Below are positions 40,956 to 49,871 of a stretch of 49,929 nucleotides of DNA, piece after piece. This stretch comes from Pseudomonadota bacterium (lineage in GTDB: Bacteria > Desulfobacterota > Desulfovibrionia > Desulfovibrionales > Desulfovibrionaceae), in the NCBI GenBank assembly GCA_023419375.1, contig JAEZYD010000055.1, positions 1-49,929 of the forward strand, in the 5' to 3' direction. Both the position numbers and the translations under genes were made by a program. The number at the start of each line of letters is the position of its first letter. The first letter of the stretch is position 1. A model generated the notes under the pieces. That model saw only the letters and a program-made list of their open reading frames with translations. It ran no database searches and was not told where the DNA came from.

Positions 40956-43012
40956 GAGTGCAGCCCCCACACAAGCAGAGCCACCAGGGTGGCGAGAATA
41001 TACAGAATATACAGGTGGATTTTGCCGTGCTGAATGACCTTGCAGGCATTGCACAGGTTCTCCACAGCAGTGAAAAGCGGCGTAAACAGGCCGCTGCGCA
41101 AGCGATCGGGCGCGGTGACGCTCAACTGCCCGCCCGTGGGGAACAACCCTTCATCCAGTTGCAGGCGGGTTTTGAGGCCCATGACCGGGGCAAAGATTTT
41201 TGCCGTGGGTTCGGAGAAAGCCGCGTCAGTATACTGGATGCGGGCAGATCCGCCCTGAAAGCCGCAGCCCCAGGTGGGCATGGATTCCACAGCGCGTTTT
41301 TTAAGCAGGCAGCGGCGGACAAAAAGGATAATCAAGGCCAGCCCAAGGCCGGCGCCGCCGATTTTTGCCACGGCTGTCAGGCTGGTATGCGCCTGCGCCA
41401 AACCGGTCAGGCCAGCCTGCTGGAACGCCGGGGGCAAGGGCAGGGCGCTTTGCGCCGCCCCTGCTGCCAGATCAAAAAAACAGGGGGCAGCCAGACCGCC
41501 CGCCAGACACACGGCGGCGGGCAGGGCAAGGGGCCAGAGTGTGCGCCAGGAAAGCGGGTGCACGCTGGCGGCAAAGCCGGAACGCGGCTCGCCCAGAAAG
41601 GCGATGCCGTAGGCCTTGGCGTACAGGGCTGCCGCAAGGCCGCTGATGCAGGCAAGACCCGCCAGGGCAAGCAGCAAACCCACCTGACGTTCAACGCCAA
41701 AAAGCGCGGGGCCGTCCAGCAGGGAAAGGCCCAGCACAAGCTCGCCCGCAAATCCGTTAAAAGGCGGCAGGCAGGCAATGGCCGCCGCACCTATGGCAAA
41801 GGCCGCGCCAAGCAGGGGCAGACGTTTTTGCAGCCCGCCCAGATGCTGCATGCGCACGGTTCCTGTGGCGTGCAGCACTTCGCCTGCGCACAGGAACAGC
41901 AGGCCCTTGAATGCAGAGTGGTTGAGCATGTGCAGCAGCGCGCCGGAAAATCCCAGTACAGCAATCCACGCATTGCCGCAGCTCTGGCCGATAAGCCCGG
42001 CCCCCAGCCCCATGACCATCAGGCCCATGTTCTCCACGCTGGAATAGGCGAGCAGTCTTTTGAGGTTGCTTTGGGCCGTGGCTTTTAAAATTCCCATGAG
42101 GCCGGTGGCAAGGCCCAGCAGAAGCAGGGTCCAGCCCCACCACTCAGGAGCCGCCCCCGCAGGGGCAAGCATGCCCACGCTGCGGATTATACCGTAAAAT
42201 CCTGCATTGATCATGGCCCCGGAGAGCAGGGCCGAAACGTGACTTGGCGCGGCAGGGTGCGCCTCGGGCAACCATACGTGCAGGGGGGCAAGGCCCGCTT
42301 TGGCTCCAAAACCGATCAGAGCCAGCACAAACAGAGCCGTGAGCAGGCCGGGGCCGGAATAGCCTTGCGCCTGTTCAAGTACCGGGGCAAGCACAGCCCC
42401 GCCCTGGAGGGCATCCAGCGAAGTATCGCCCGTGACCTGCCACAACAGGGTAAAGAAGGCCATGAGGGCCACAGCGCCCAGGTGGGCCGCCACAAGGTAG
42501 ACCCAGGAGGCGTCGCGCACCTTGCTGTCGCCGTCATTGAAATCAATAAGAAAGAAGGGCGCCAGCGACATGATTTCCCACGCCAGCATGAACAGCACGG
42601 CATCGCGCGCGGTCATCACCAGGGCAAGGCCAATGAGCAGCATATGAAAAAAGAACCAGTGCGCCGCAAGATTGTGGCGCTCTGGTTCTTCATGCCGCAG
42701 GGCAATGCCGCCCGAGGCGGCGCAAACAAAACCCAGGCCAAATACTGGCAGCAAAAACAGGCGGCTCAGGGCGTCCATGCCCAGGGCGCAGGAGCCTACG
42801 GGCAAGGCCAGGGGCAGACGCAGGCTCTCCTGCCCGGCCCATGGGCCGGAAGCAAGGGCGCACAAACCAACAAAACAGCCCGCAAAGGCCCCGATAACGC
42901 CAACCGCATTGGCCGCGCGTCCGGTTGCCCTTGAGGGCGGGCGCACGGCCAGGAGTGCGCACAGGGCGGCTGTTGCCGCCAATATGCCGATGGCCGTGAT
43001 AAAAAGGAACAT
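40952..43012 (-). CDS. HyfB-like proton-conducting membrane subunit
   Basis: A 686-aa antiporter-like subunit (NuoL/HyfB family) with about 16 TM segments. Markers are ALIGFGAKAGLAPLHVWLPEAHPAAPSHVSALLSGAMI, SNLKRLLAYSSVENMGLMVMG and, earlier, MLAWEIMSLAPFFLIDFNDGD with the conserved Glu. The C-terminal part (after about residue 560) holds MPTWGCGFQGGSARIQYTDAAF, a tail seen in hydrogenase-4/FHL subunits. It is the first gene of the six-gene complex and starts only 15 bp after the UDP-glucuronate decarboxylase-like gene, with a weak ribosome site (CGGCAG). Confidence 0.93.
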   Translation of the reverse strand: MFLFITAIGILAATAALCALLAVRPPSRATGRAANAVGVIGAFAGCFVGLCALASGPWAGQESLRLPLALPVGSCALGMDALSRLFLLPVFGLGFVCAASGGIALRHEEPERHNLAAHWFFFHMLLIGLALVMTARDAVLFMLAWEIMSLAPFFLIDFNDGDSKVRDASWVYLVAAHLGAVALMAFFTLLWQVTGDTSLDALQGGAVLAPVLEQAQGYSGPGLLTALFVLALIGFGAKAGLAPLHVWLPEAHPAAPSHVSALLSGAMINAGFYGIIRSVGMLAPAGAAPEWWGWTLLLLGLATGLMGILKATAQSNLKRLLAYSSVENMGLMVMGLGAGLIGQSCGNAWIAVLGFSGALLHMLNHSAFKGLLFLCAGEVLHATGTVRMQHLGGLQKRLPLLGAAFAIGAAAIACLPPFNGFAGELVLGLSLLDGPALFGVERQVGLLLALAGLACISGLAAALYAKAYGIAFLGEPRSGFAASVHPLSWRTLWPLALPAAVCLAGGLAAPCFFDLAAGAAQSALPLPPAFQQAGLTGLAQAHTSLTAVAKIGGAGLGLALIILFVRRCLLKKRAVESMPTWGCGFQGGSARIQYTDAAFSEPTAKIFAPVMGLKTRLQLDEGLFPTGGQLSVTAPDRLRSGLFTPLFTAVENLCNACKVIQHGKIHLYILYILATLVALLVWGLHS

Positions 43013-43026
43013 GACTGCCGGAATAC

Positions 43027-43983
43027 CTACGCCAGACCGTCTTTCAGCTGCTTTTCAAAGTAGGCGATGGTTTTTACCAGACCTTCTTCAAGGGCAACCT
43101 TGGGTTCCCAGCCAAGCTTTTCGCGGGCCAGGGTGATGTCGGGCTTGCGCTGCTTGGGGTCGTCGCCGGGCAGGGGTTCGTAAGAAATCACGGATTTGCT
43201 GCCGGTCATTTCCACGACCTTTTCGGCCAGTTCGCGGATGGTGAATTCGCCGGGGTTGCCCATGTTCATGGGGCCCACAAAATCATCTGGCGAGGCCATG
43301 AAGCGGATCATGCATTCCACAAGGTCGTCCACATAGCAGAAGGAGCGGGTCTGGGAGCCATCGCCGTAAATGGTGATGGGTTCGCCCTTGAGCGCCTGGA
43401 TGATGAAGTTGGAGACCACGCGGCCATCGTTGGGGTGCATCTTGGGCCCGTAGGTATTGAAGATGCGGCCCACCTTGATGGGCAGTCCGCCCTGACGCCA
43501 GTAGGCAAAGAACAGGGCTTCGGCGCAGCGCTTGCCTTCATCGTAGCAGGAGCGGATGCCGTTGGGGTTCACATGGCCCCAGTAGCTTTCCTGCTGCGGA
43601 TGCATCTCGGGGTCGCCGTACACTTCGCTGGTGGATGCCTGATAAATGCGTGCGCCAAGCCTCTTGGCCAGACCCAGCATATTGATGGCGCCGTGAACGC
43701 AGGTCTTGATGGTCTGCACCGGGTCATGCTGATAATGGATGGGCGAGGCGGGGCAGGCCAGATTATAAATTTCATCCACCTCTACATAGAGGGGAAAGGT
43801 CACGTCGTGGCGGATAAGCTCAAACCTGCGGTTATCCATGAGCGCTTCCACGTTGGCGCGGGCGCTGGAAAAGAAATTGTCCACGCAGAGCACTTCATGC
43901 CCTTCGTTGAGCAGGCGTTCGCACAGTTGCGAACCCAAAAAGCCGGAACCGCCGGTGACCAGAATGCGCTTGCGGAGATGCAT
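43027..43983 (-). CDS. UDP-glucuronate decarboxylase-like NAD-dependent sugar epimerase/dehydratase
   Basis: A 318-aa extended short-chain dehydrogenase. It has the NAD motif TGGSGFLGSQLCERLL at the N-terminus, the catalytic Ser/Thr in QASTSEVYGDP, the Y-x3-K pair in SCYDEGKRCAE, and RIFNTYGPKMHPNDGRVVSNFI. The pattern CPASPIHYQHDPVQTIKT is typical of UDP-xylose synthases, which turn UDP-glucuronate into UDP-xylose for cell-surface glycans. ATG 43983 has GGGGGAA at 3 nt; the frame continues upstream to 44106 without support. It may share a transcript with the Ehr genes downstream, with no obvious metabolic link. Confidence 0.9.
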   Translation of the reverse strand: MHLRKRILVTGGSGFLGSQLCERLLNEGHEVLCVDNFFSSARANVEALMDNRRFELIRHDVTFPLYVEVDEIYNLACPASPIHYQHDPVQTIKTCVHGAINMLGLAKRLGARIYQASTSEVYGDPEMHPQQESYWGHVNPNGIRSCYDEGKRCAEALFFAYWRQGGLPIKVGRIFNTYGPKMHPNDGRVVSNFIIQALKGEPITIYGDGSQTRSFCYVDDLVECMIRFMASPDDFVGPMNMGNPGEFTIRELAEKVVEMTGSKSVISYEPLPGDDPKQRKPDITLAREKLGWEPKVALEEGLVKTIAYFEKQLKDGLA

Positions 43984-44154
43984 GATTCCCCCGAATAAAG
44001 TATAGGAAACCAGTAAAAACTGGCAAATCCCCCAAAGCATAGCCCCATTGTCCGGGCTTTGCAATGGCGGCTGGACGCAGGGGTGTCTGCTGCAGGGGCT
44101 TGCCACTTGCCTTTCGCCTGCGCCCGTTGCTATGTATCGGCCGCGAGGTAAACC

Positions 44155-44988
44155 ATGTCGAAAAAATCAGCCGTCCGTATTGATCCCCTGACTCTGGCCC
44201 TGCCCCTTGCCGGCGTGGACAGCCACGCGCACCTTGATGGTCAGGAATTTGATGCGGATCGCGATGCCGTGCTTGAACGCGCCCATGCGGCAGGTATTGC
44301 CCAGGTGGGCAACGTCTTTTTGGGGCCGGAAGAATACCATGCCCGCCGTGCTTATTTTGACGCCCACCCCGAAGTGTTTTTTCTCATGGGCATACACCCC
44401 TGCGATGGACAGAACTGCACGCAGGAGCGTCTTGCCGCCATGCGCGCGGCTTTTGCCGCTGACCCCCGGCTCAAGGCCGTGGGCGAGATAGGGCTGGATT
44501 TTTACTGGCCCGACTGCCCGAGGGAAATCCAGTATCAGGCCCTGCGTGATCAGCTTGCCCTGGCCCGCGCTGTGGAGCGCCCGGTGGTTATCCACTGCCG
44601 CGAAGCAGAGGAAGAAACGCTCATGACGCTGGAGGCCGAGGGCTTTGCCGGGTATCCGCTCTTGTGGCACTGCTTTGGTCAGGGGCCGGAAATTGCGCGG
44701 CGCATCCTGCGCAACGGCTGGCACATATCCATTCCCGGCCCCGTCACCTACAAGGCCAATGAGGCCCTGCGCGAGGCCGTGGCCCTTATCCCCGCCGACC
44801 GTCTGCTGCTGGAAACCGATGCCCCCTATCTTGCGCCCCTGCCGTGGCGCGGCAAACGCAACGAGCCGTCCTATACGGTGTTTACCGTGCGGGCCATGGC
44901 CGAAGCTCGGGGAGAAAATCCCGAAGACCTCTGGCGCACCTGCGGCGACAATGCCCGCCGGTTTTTCGGCCTGCCTGCGCAGAAATGA
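44155..44988 (+). CDS. tatD: TatD-family metal-dependent hydrolase (DNase)
   Basis: A 277-aa TIM-barrel metallohydrolase. Metal ligands are visible in order: DSHAHLD (HxH), Glu in VGEIGLDFYW, His in VVIHCREAEEE, His in LLWHCFGQG and Asp in LETDAPYLAP. The RGKRNEPSY segment is typical of YcfH/TatD proteins, which act as 3'-5' exonucleases or DNases in repair and quality control. GAGGTAAACC precedes ATG 44155. It is transcribed divergently from the UDP-glucuronate decarboxylase-like gene. The gcvT start is 251 bp downstream, so it is probably separate from the glycine cleavage genes. Confidence 0.92.
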   Translation: MSKKSAVRIDPLTLALPLAGVDSHAHLDGQEFDADRDAVLERAHAAGIAQVGNVFLGPEEYHARRAYFDAHPEVFFLMGIHPCDGQNCTQERLAAMRAAFAADPRLKAVGEIGLDFYWPDCPREIQYQALRDQLALARAVERPVVIHCREAEEETLMTLEAEGFAGYPLLWHCFGQGPEIARRILRNGWHISIPGPVTYKANEALREAVALIPADRLLLETDAPYLAPLPWRGKRNEPSYTVFTVRAMAEARGENPEDLWRTCGDNARRFFGLPAQK

Positions 44989-45239
44989 TGCGGTGCTGAC
45001 CCCGCCAGCCCCACCCGCGCGGCTGCCCTTGCACGGGTCTGTTCTTGTGTCCACATAGCAGAAGTGATACCATGTCCAAAGCCGCTCGAAACGGTGGCTT
45101 GGTAATATTTTTGATAGATATTTTCGGTGGTTGTCCGCGTTTTGTCCGGCTTGCCGCAGCGCAATGCAGCGGCAGGGCCGCATCGGCGCGTCCTCTATAG
45201 CGTCAGCGCAAGCTGTTTGCCCAACTTCAAGGAGATTCC

Positions 45240-46322
45240 ATGTCGGATCTGCGTACCCCCCTCACTGCCTGGCACGAGGCGCATGGCGCAAAAATGGCCC
45301 CCTTCGCCGGGTGGCTTATGCCCATCCAGTATGAGGGTATTATTGTCGAGCATCAGCACACCCGCCAGCATGCAGGTCTTTTTGACATCTGCCACATGGG
45401 CGAGTTTCTTATTGAAGGCCCCGGCGCGGACGAAGCCCTGAGCAAGGCCGTGAGCCACAACCTCCAGACCCTTGCCCCCGGCAAGTGCCGCTATGGCTTT
45501 TTGCTCAACGAAAAGGGCGGCGTGCTGGACGACGGCATCATCTACCGCTTCGGCCCTGATTCCTTCATGGCCGTGGTCAACGCCGCCTGCGCCGCCAACG
45601 ACTTTGCCGTGCTGCGCGCCCGCCTGCCCCAGAGCGTCAAGATGACCGATATTTCGGCAGAAACCGGCAAGATCGACCTTCAGGGGCCGGAATCCCTGGA
45701 CGTGCTCGAAAAGCTGCTGGGCCAGAATTTTCATGACCTCGGCTACTTCGGCTTTCGCGAAACCACCTGGCAGGGCACGCCCCTGCTGGTGAGCCGCACC
45801 GGCTACACCGGCGAGCTGGGCTACGAACTGTACATTGAGAGCTCCGTGACCGAGGCTTTCTGGAGCGCCCTGCTAGCTGACGAACGCGTCAAGCCCATAG
45901 GCCTTGGCGCGCGCGATACCTTGCGGCTTGAAGCTGGCCTGCCCCTGTACGGGCACGATCTGGACGAGAATCACAGCCCCGCCGAGGCCGGTATGGGCCG
46001 CATGATGACGAGCACCGCTGACTATGTGGGCCGCGAAGGCGCGCAGAAGATCGCCGAAGTGCTGGTGCCCCTGCGCATTGACGGCCGCCGCGCCGCGCGT
46101 CATGGCGATGTGGTTGCCCTTGCTGACGGCACGGAAGTGGGCCACGTCACCAGCGGTTCGTTTGCGCCCTCGCTGGGCTATGTGATCGCCTTTGCCTGGG
46201 TCAAGGCCGCGCATGCCGGGGCCGAGAATTTTGTGGTTCGCGCCGCCAGAACGGAACTGCCCGCCGCGCGGGTTGAAGCGCCGTTCTACACTGAAGGCAC
46301 CGCGCGTAAAAAACTGGCCTGA
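45240..46322 (+). CDS. gcvT: Glycine cleavage system T protein (aminomethyltransferase)
   Basis: Transfers the methylene group from the aminomethyl-lipoyl arm of GcvH to tetrahydrofolate and releases ammonia. The 360-aa product is full length: MAPFAGWLMPIQYEGIIVEHQHTRQHAGLFDICHMGEF near the N-terminus (GWLMPIQYEG, FDICHMGEF), folate-site RTGYTGELGYELYIE, GLGARDTLRLEAGLPLYGHDL, and a C-terminal beta-barrel domain. AAGGAG at 45231-45236 lies 3 nt before ATG 45240. The 251-bp upstream gap shows no glycine riboswitch that I can recognise. It is followed by gcvH after 95 bp. Confidence 0.97.
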   Translation: MSDLRTPLTAWHEAHGAKMAPFAGWLMPIQYEGIIVEHQHTRQHAGLFDICHMGEFLIEGPGADEALSKAVSHNLQTLAPGKCRYGFLLNEKGGVLDDGIIYRFGPDSFMAVVNAACAANDFAVLRARLPQSVKMTDISAETGKIDLQGPESLDVLEKLLGQNFHDLGYFGFRETTWQGTPLLVSRTGYTGELGYELYIESSVTEAFWSALLADERVKPIGLGARDTLRLEAGLPLYGHDLDENHSPAEAGMGRMMTSTADYVGREGAQKIAEVLVPLRIDGRRAARHGDVVALADGTEVGHVTSGSFAPSLGYVIAFAWVKAAHAGAENFVVRAARTELPAARVEAPFYTEGTARKKLA

Positions 46323-46417
46323 TACGGTCTTGCTCTGTGGGGGCCGCATCGCACGGATACCTCGCACGACAGCGTAATTTTTATAACGATTGAACCCAAT
46401 TTTTCAGGAGTTTGCAC

Positions 46418-46804
46418 ATGGCTACCAATCCCGCCGATATTCTGTACAGCACCAGCCACGAATGGACCCGCATTGAAGGGGACGAGGCCGTCATCGGCAT
46501 CACCAGTTTTGCTCAGGAATCCCTTGGCGATATCACCTACGTGGAACTGCCCCCCGTGGGCGACCAGCTTTCTGAAGACAAGGAATTCGGCTCTGTGGAA
46601 TCGGTCAAGGCCGCCAGCGATCTGATTTCTCCCGTTACGGGCGAAGTGATAGCCGTGAACGAAGCTCTGGAAAACACCCCCGAGCTTTGCAACAGCGATC
46701 CCTTTGGCGAGGGCTGGATTGTGCGCGTCAAGCTGGCTCACAAGCCCGGCGGTCTTTTGGACGCCTCTGCCTACGAGGCCCATTGCGCCACCGAAAAGCA
46801 TTAA
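46418..46804 (+). CDS. gcvH: Glycine cleavage system H protein
   Basis: The lipoyl carrier that links the P, T and L proteins. The 128-aa product has ATNPADILYSTSHEWT at the start and the lipoyl-lysine site GSVESVKAASDLISPVTG. ATG 46418 is preceded by AGGAG at 7 nt; a TTG two codons upstream is an alternative that I reject. A structured repeat element starts within 10-25 bp of its stop codon and separates it from gcvPA. Confidence 0.97.
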   Translation: MATNPADILYSTSHEWTRIEGDEAVIGITSFAQESLGDITYVELPPVGDQLSEDKEFGSVESVKAASDLISPVTGEVIAVNEALENTPELCNSDPFGEGWIVRVKLAHKPGGLLDASAYEAHCATEKH

Positions 46805-46828
46805 TCCGTCATGCGTGTCTTTTCGCTC

Positions 46829-46910
46829 CCGGCTGCGTCAGACAATTTTTTATTTCGGTCGAGTACCTAAGAGTACACTCCCTGCATAAAAAAATCGTCT
46901 TCCTTGCCGG
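46829..46910 (+). repeat. Structured 3' element, copy 3 (after gcvH)
   Basis: Read in gcvH direction it has an outer stem CCGGC/GCCGG, a second stem AGACAATTTTTTAT/ATAAAAAAATCGTCT, and apical GAGTAC/GTA-CA-CTC with the same bulged CA. Shared single-stranded runs are TGCGTC, TTCGGTC and TTCCTTG. The outer stem can be extended by flanks (TTTTCG/CGAAAA, CATGC/GCATG) to about 46810-46930. The outer and second stems differ from copies 1 and 2 in sequence but keep pairing. Confidence 0.75.
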
Positions 46911-46990
46911 AACCGAAAATCCACGGCATGTCGTTTGACACAGAGGTCTTGCAGCTTAACCGTTGCATGCCTGTTTGTTGCCCTTTCGCA

Positions 46991-47030
46991 CCGGCTGGAG
47001 CCTCGCTGTACAACGGCGGGTTCCAGCCGG
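46991..47030 (+). other. Hairpin in the gcvPA leader
   Basis: A perfect 9-bp inverted repeat, CCGGCTGGA (46991-46999) and TCCAGCCGG (47022-47030), has a 22-nt loop. It lies 64 bp before gcvPA in the second part of the 290-bp gcvH-gcvPA gap. GTACAACG occurs twice around it. It has no T-run, and its role is unknown. Confidence 0.4.
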
Positions 47031-47094
47031 AGTCCCTTTCACAGAGGCTGCCGTCGCACAAGCGGTACAACGTGTCCGGCGGCAAGGAGCTAGT

Positions 47095-48426
47095 ATGCCA
47101 TACATTCCCCATACGCCGGAAGAGTTGCATGAAATGCTCTCCGTAGTTGGCGTGCGCAGTCTGGATGAGCTTTTTTCCGACATCCCGTCCAGCATGCGCC
47201 CCCAGAGCTTTGATCTGCCCAAGGGGCAGAGCGAAGCCGCCGTCTGCGGACACTTTGAAGAGTTGGCAGCCAAAAACTGCCCCGGTCATGTGTCCTTTCT
47301 CGGCGCGGGTTTTTATAACCACGACATCCCCAAGGCTGTGGACGCGCTCTCTGGCCGCAGCGAATTTTATACCGCCTACACGCCCTATCAGGCAGAATGC
47401 TCGCAGGGCACCTTGCAGGCCATTTTTGAGTTCCAGACCGCCGTCAGCCGCCTGATGGAAATGGATTGCGGCAATGCCTCCGTATATGACGGCGGCACCG
47501 CCATTTTTGAAGCCGCCATGATGGCCGTGCGCTCCACGCGCCGCCGTGTGCTGGTGGTGGACGAAGCCGTCAACCCCATCTGGCGCTCCATGCTGGAGGC
47601 CTATGTTTCCAGCCTTGATCTGGAAATCAAGACCGTGCCCCAGCAGAATGGTTGCAGCGATATGGACGCCCTCATGGCTGCAGCCGACACAACCTGCGCT
47701 GCCGTTATTGTGCAGAACCCCAACTTCTTCGGCGCGGTGGCAGACTACACGGCCCTGTTTGCCAAGGCCCGTTCCAACAAAGCCTTTGGCGTCATCTCCG
47801 TGTATCCGGTCATGCAGTCTGTGCTTAAAACGCCCGGCGAAATGGGCGCGGACGTGGCCGTGGCCGAAGGCCAGAGCCTCGGCATGAACCTCTCGTTCGG
47901 CGGCCCCTACCTCGGGCTTATGGCCTGCCGCAAGGAGCACATCCGCCAGTTCCCTGGCCGCATTGTGGGCCGCACCACCGATGTGGACGGCAAAACCGGC
48001 TACGTGCTGACCCTGCAAGCTCGCGAGCAGCACATCCGCCGCGCCAAGGCCACATCCAACATCTGCTCCAACCAGGCTCTCTGCGCCCTGCGCTCGCTCA
48101 TCCACATGAGCCTGCTTGGCCCGCAGGGCCTCACCCGGGTTGCCGAAAACAATATGGCACTTGCCCGCTACGCCGTTGAGCGCCTCACCGCCCTCAAGGG
48201 CGTGGAACTGCTCAACAGCGCGCCCTACGGCTCGGAAGTGGCCCTGCGCCTGCCCATGCCCGCTGCCGAAGCGGTCAAGGCCATGACGCCCAAGGGCGTT
48301 GTGCCCGGTTACCCGCTGGGCAAGCACTATCCCGGCATGGAAAACGTGCTGCTGCTCTCGTGCACCGAGGCCAACAACCGCACCCAGATAGACAAGCTGG
48401 CCGAAATCATGGGAGGTCTGCTGTGA
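47095..48426 (+). CDS. gcvPA: Glycine dehydrogenase (decarboxylating), subunit 1
   Basis: N-terminal half of the split P protein, which decarboxylates glycine with PLP and loads the aminomethyl group on GcvH. At 443 aa it is the normal size for subunit 1. Markers are PYIPHTPEELHEMLSVVGV, FLGAGFYNHDIPKAVD, YTPYQAECSQGTLQAIFEFQ and SFGGPYLGLMACR. AAGGAG lies 6 nt before ATG 47095; the frame is open upstream but unsupported. The stop codon overlaps the gcvPB start, giving a coupled 1:1 heterodimer. Confidence 0.97.
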   Translation: MPYIPHTPEELHEMLSVVGVRSLDELFSDIPSSMRPQSFDLPKGQSEAAVCGHFEELAAKNCPGHVSFLGAGFYNHDIPKAVDALSGRSEFYTAYTPYQAECSQGTLQAIFEFQTAVSRLMEMDCGNASVYDGGTAIFEAAMMAVRSTRRRVLVVDEAVNPIWRSMLEAYVSSLDLEIKTVPQQNGCSDMDALMAAADTTCAAVIVQNPNFFGAVADYTALFAKARSNKAFGVISVYPVMQSVLKTPGEMGADVAVAEGQSLGMNLSFGGPYLGLMACRKEHIRQFPGRIVGRTTDVDGKTGYVLTLQAREQHIRRAKATSNICSNQALCALRSLIHMSLLGPQGLTRVAENNMALARYAVERLTALKGVELLNSAPYGSEVALRLPMPAAEAVKAMTPKGVVPGYPLGKHYPGMENVLLLSCTEANNRTQIDKLAEIMGGLL

Positions 48427-49871
48427 AAACCATTTTCGCCAAATCCGTTTCCGGGCGCACCGCCTGCTGCCTGAACAGCGACGCCCCCAAGGCTGAGGCC
48501 ATGTTGCCCGCAGACCTGCTGCGCAAAAAGGCTCCCCGTCTGCCCGAATGCTCGGAACTGGACGTGGTGCGCCACTTTACCCAGCTCTCGCAGCTCAACT
48601 ACAGTGTGGACGCCAATTTCTACCCCCTTGGCTCCTGCACCATGAAGTACAACCCCAAGTTCATGGAATACGTGGCGGCGCTGCCGGGATTTACCCACCT
48701 GCACCCCATGATGGCCCAGCTTGAGGGCGGCGCCGACTGCGCCCAAGGCGCGCTGGAATGCCTGTATGAAGCCGAAAATCTGCTCTGCGAACTCACGGGC
48801 ATGAAGGCCTTCACCTTCCAGCCCATGGCCGGGGCCAACGGCGAGTTCACCGGCGTCAAGCTCATTGCCGCTTATCACAAGGCCAAGGGGCGCAACCGCA
48901 AAAAGATGCTCATTCCCGATGCGGCCCACGGCACCAACCCTGCCTCCGCCGCCCTTGCCGGGTTTGACACCATCAATATCGAATCACGCGACGGCATGGT
49001 GGATCCCGAAGCCATCGTGGCGGCCATTGCCGAACACGGCGAGGATGTGGCGGGCCTCATGATGACCTGCCCCAACACCCTCGGCCTTATGGAAGTGCAC
49101 CTGCCCCGCATCGTGGCCGAGCTGCGCAAGGTCGATGCCCTGCTGTACTACGACGGCGCGAACATGAACGCCATCATGGGCAAAATGCGCATGGGCGACG
49201 TGGGCTTTGACGTGGTGCACCTCAACGTGCACAAAACCCTTGCCACCCCGCACGGCGGCGGCGGCCCCGGCGCTGGCCCCGTGGGCGTCACTGACCGTCT
49301 GCTGCCCTTTATGCCCGCCCCGCGTGTGGCAAAGCACCCTGACGGGCGTTTCTTCCTCGATTACAACCTGCCGCAGACCATCGGCCACATCGGCCCCTTC
49401 TACGGCAGCTTTGGCGTGGTCATCAAAGCCCTGGCCTACATGCTGCGCCTCGGCGGCGAAGGACTCACCCGCGCCTCTGAATACGCGGTGCTCAACGCCA
49501 ACTACCTCAAGAAAAAGCTTGAGAACGTGCTGGAGATTCCCTTCAAGGATCGTTTCTGCGCGCACGAATTCGTGGCGTCCGCACCGCAGGGCCTGCGCGC
49601 TCTGGATATCGCCAAGGCTCTGTTGCAACGCGGTATCCACGCGCCCACCATCTACTTCCCGCTCATCGTGCACGAGTGCCTCATGGCCGAACCCACGGAA
49701 ACGGAAAGCAAGGAAACCCTGGACGGATACGTCGAAGCCTTGCAGGAGATTATCCTCACAGGCAAGGCTGATCCGCAGTCCCTTCAGGAACTGCCCACCA
49801 ACCTGCCCGTGCGCCGTCTGGACGAAACCGCCGCCGCACGTCAGATGGTGCTGACGGAAGATATGGGGTAG
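48423..49871 (+). CDS. gcvPB: Glycine dehydrogenase (decarboxylating), subunit 2
   Basis: C-terminal, PLP-binding half of the split P protein, 482 aa. The PLP lysine is in VVHLNVHKTLATPHGGGGPGAGPVGV (HKTLATPHGGGGPG in part). Other markers are LGSCTMKYNPKF, QPMAGANGEFTGV, IPDAAHGTNPASA and TCPNTLGLME. It starts at GTG 48423, overlapping the gcvPA stop (GTGA). The gene is complete: the stop is at 49869-49871, 58 bp before the window ends. The L protein and lipoate genes are not in view. Confidence 0.97.
   Translation: MKTIFAKSVSGRTACCLNSDAPKAEAMLPADLLRKKAPRLPECSELDVVRHFTQLSQLNYSVDANFYPLGSCTMKYNPKFMEYVAALPGFTHLHPMMAQLEGGADCAQGALECLYEAENLLCELTGMKAFTFQPMAGANGEFTGVKLIAAYHKAKGRNRKKMLIPDAAHGTNPASAALAGFDTINIESRDGMVDPEAIVAAIAEHGEDVAGLMMTCPNTLGLMEVHLPRIVAELRKVDALLYYDGANMNAIMGKMRMGDVGFDVVHLNVHKTLATPHGGGGPGAGPVGVTDRLLPFMPAPRVAKHPDGRFFLDYNLPQTIGHIGPFYGSFGVVIKALAYMLRLGGEGLTRASEYAVLNANYLKKKLENVLEIPFKDRFCAHEFVASAPQGLRALDIAKALLQRGIHAPTIYFPLIVHECLMAEPTETESKETLDGYVEALQEIILTGKADPQSLQELPTNLPVRRLDETAAARQMVLTEDMG

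Noticed and set aside
36276..43012. A functional group 4 [NiFe] hydrogenase (hydrogenase-4)
   Set aside because: The operon layout fits, but both cysteine motifs for the NiFe centre are missing from the large subunit.
46805..47094. Glycine riboswitch in the gcvH-gcvPA gap
   Set aside because: I looked for the conserved aptamer cores and did not find them; the gap is explained by the structured repeat and a simple hairpin.
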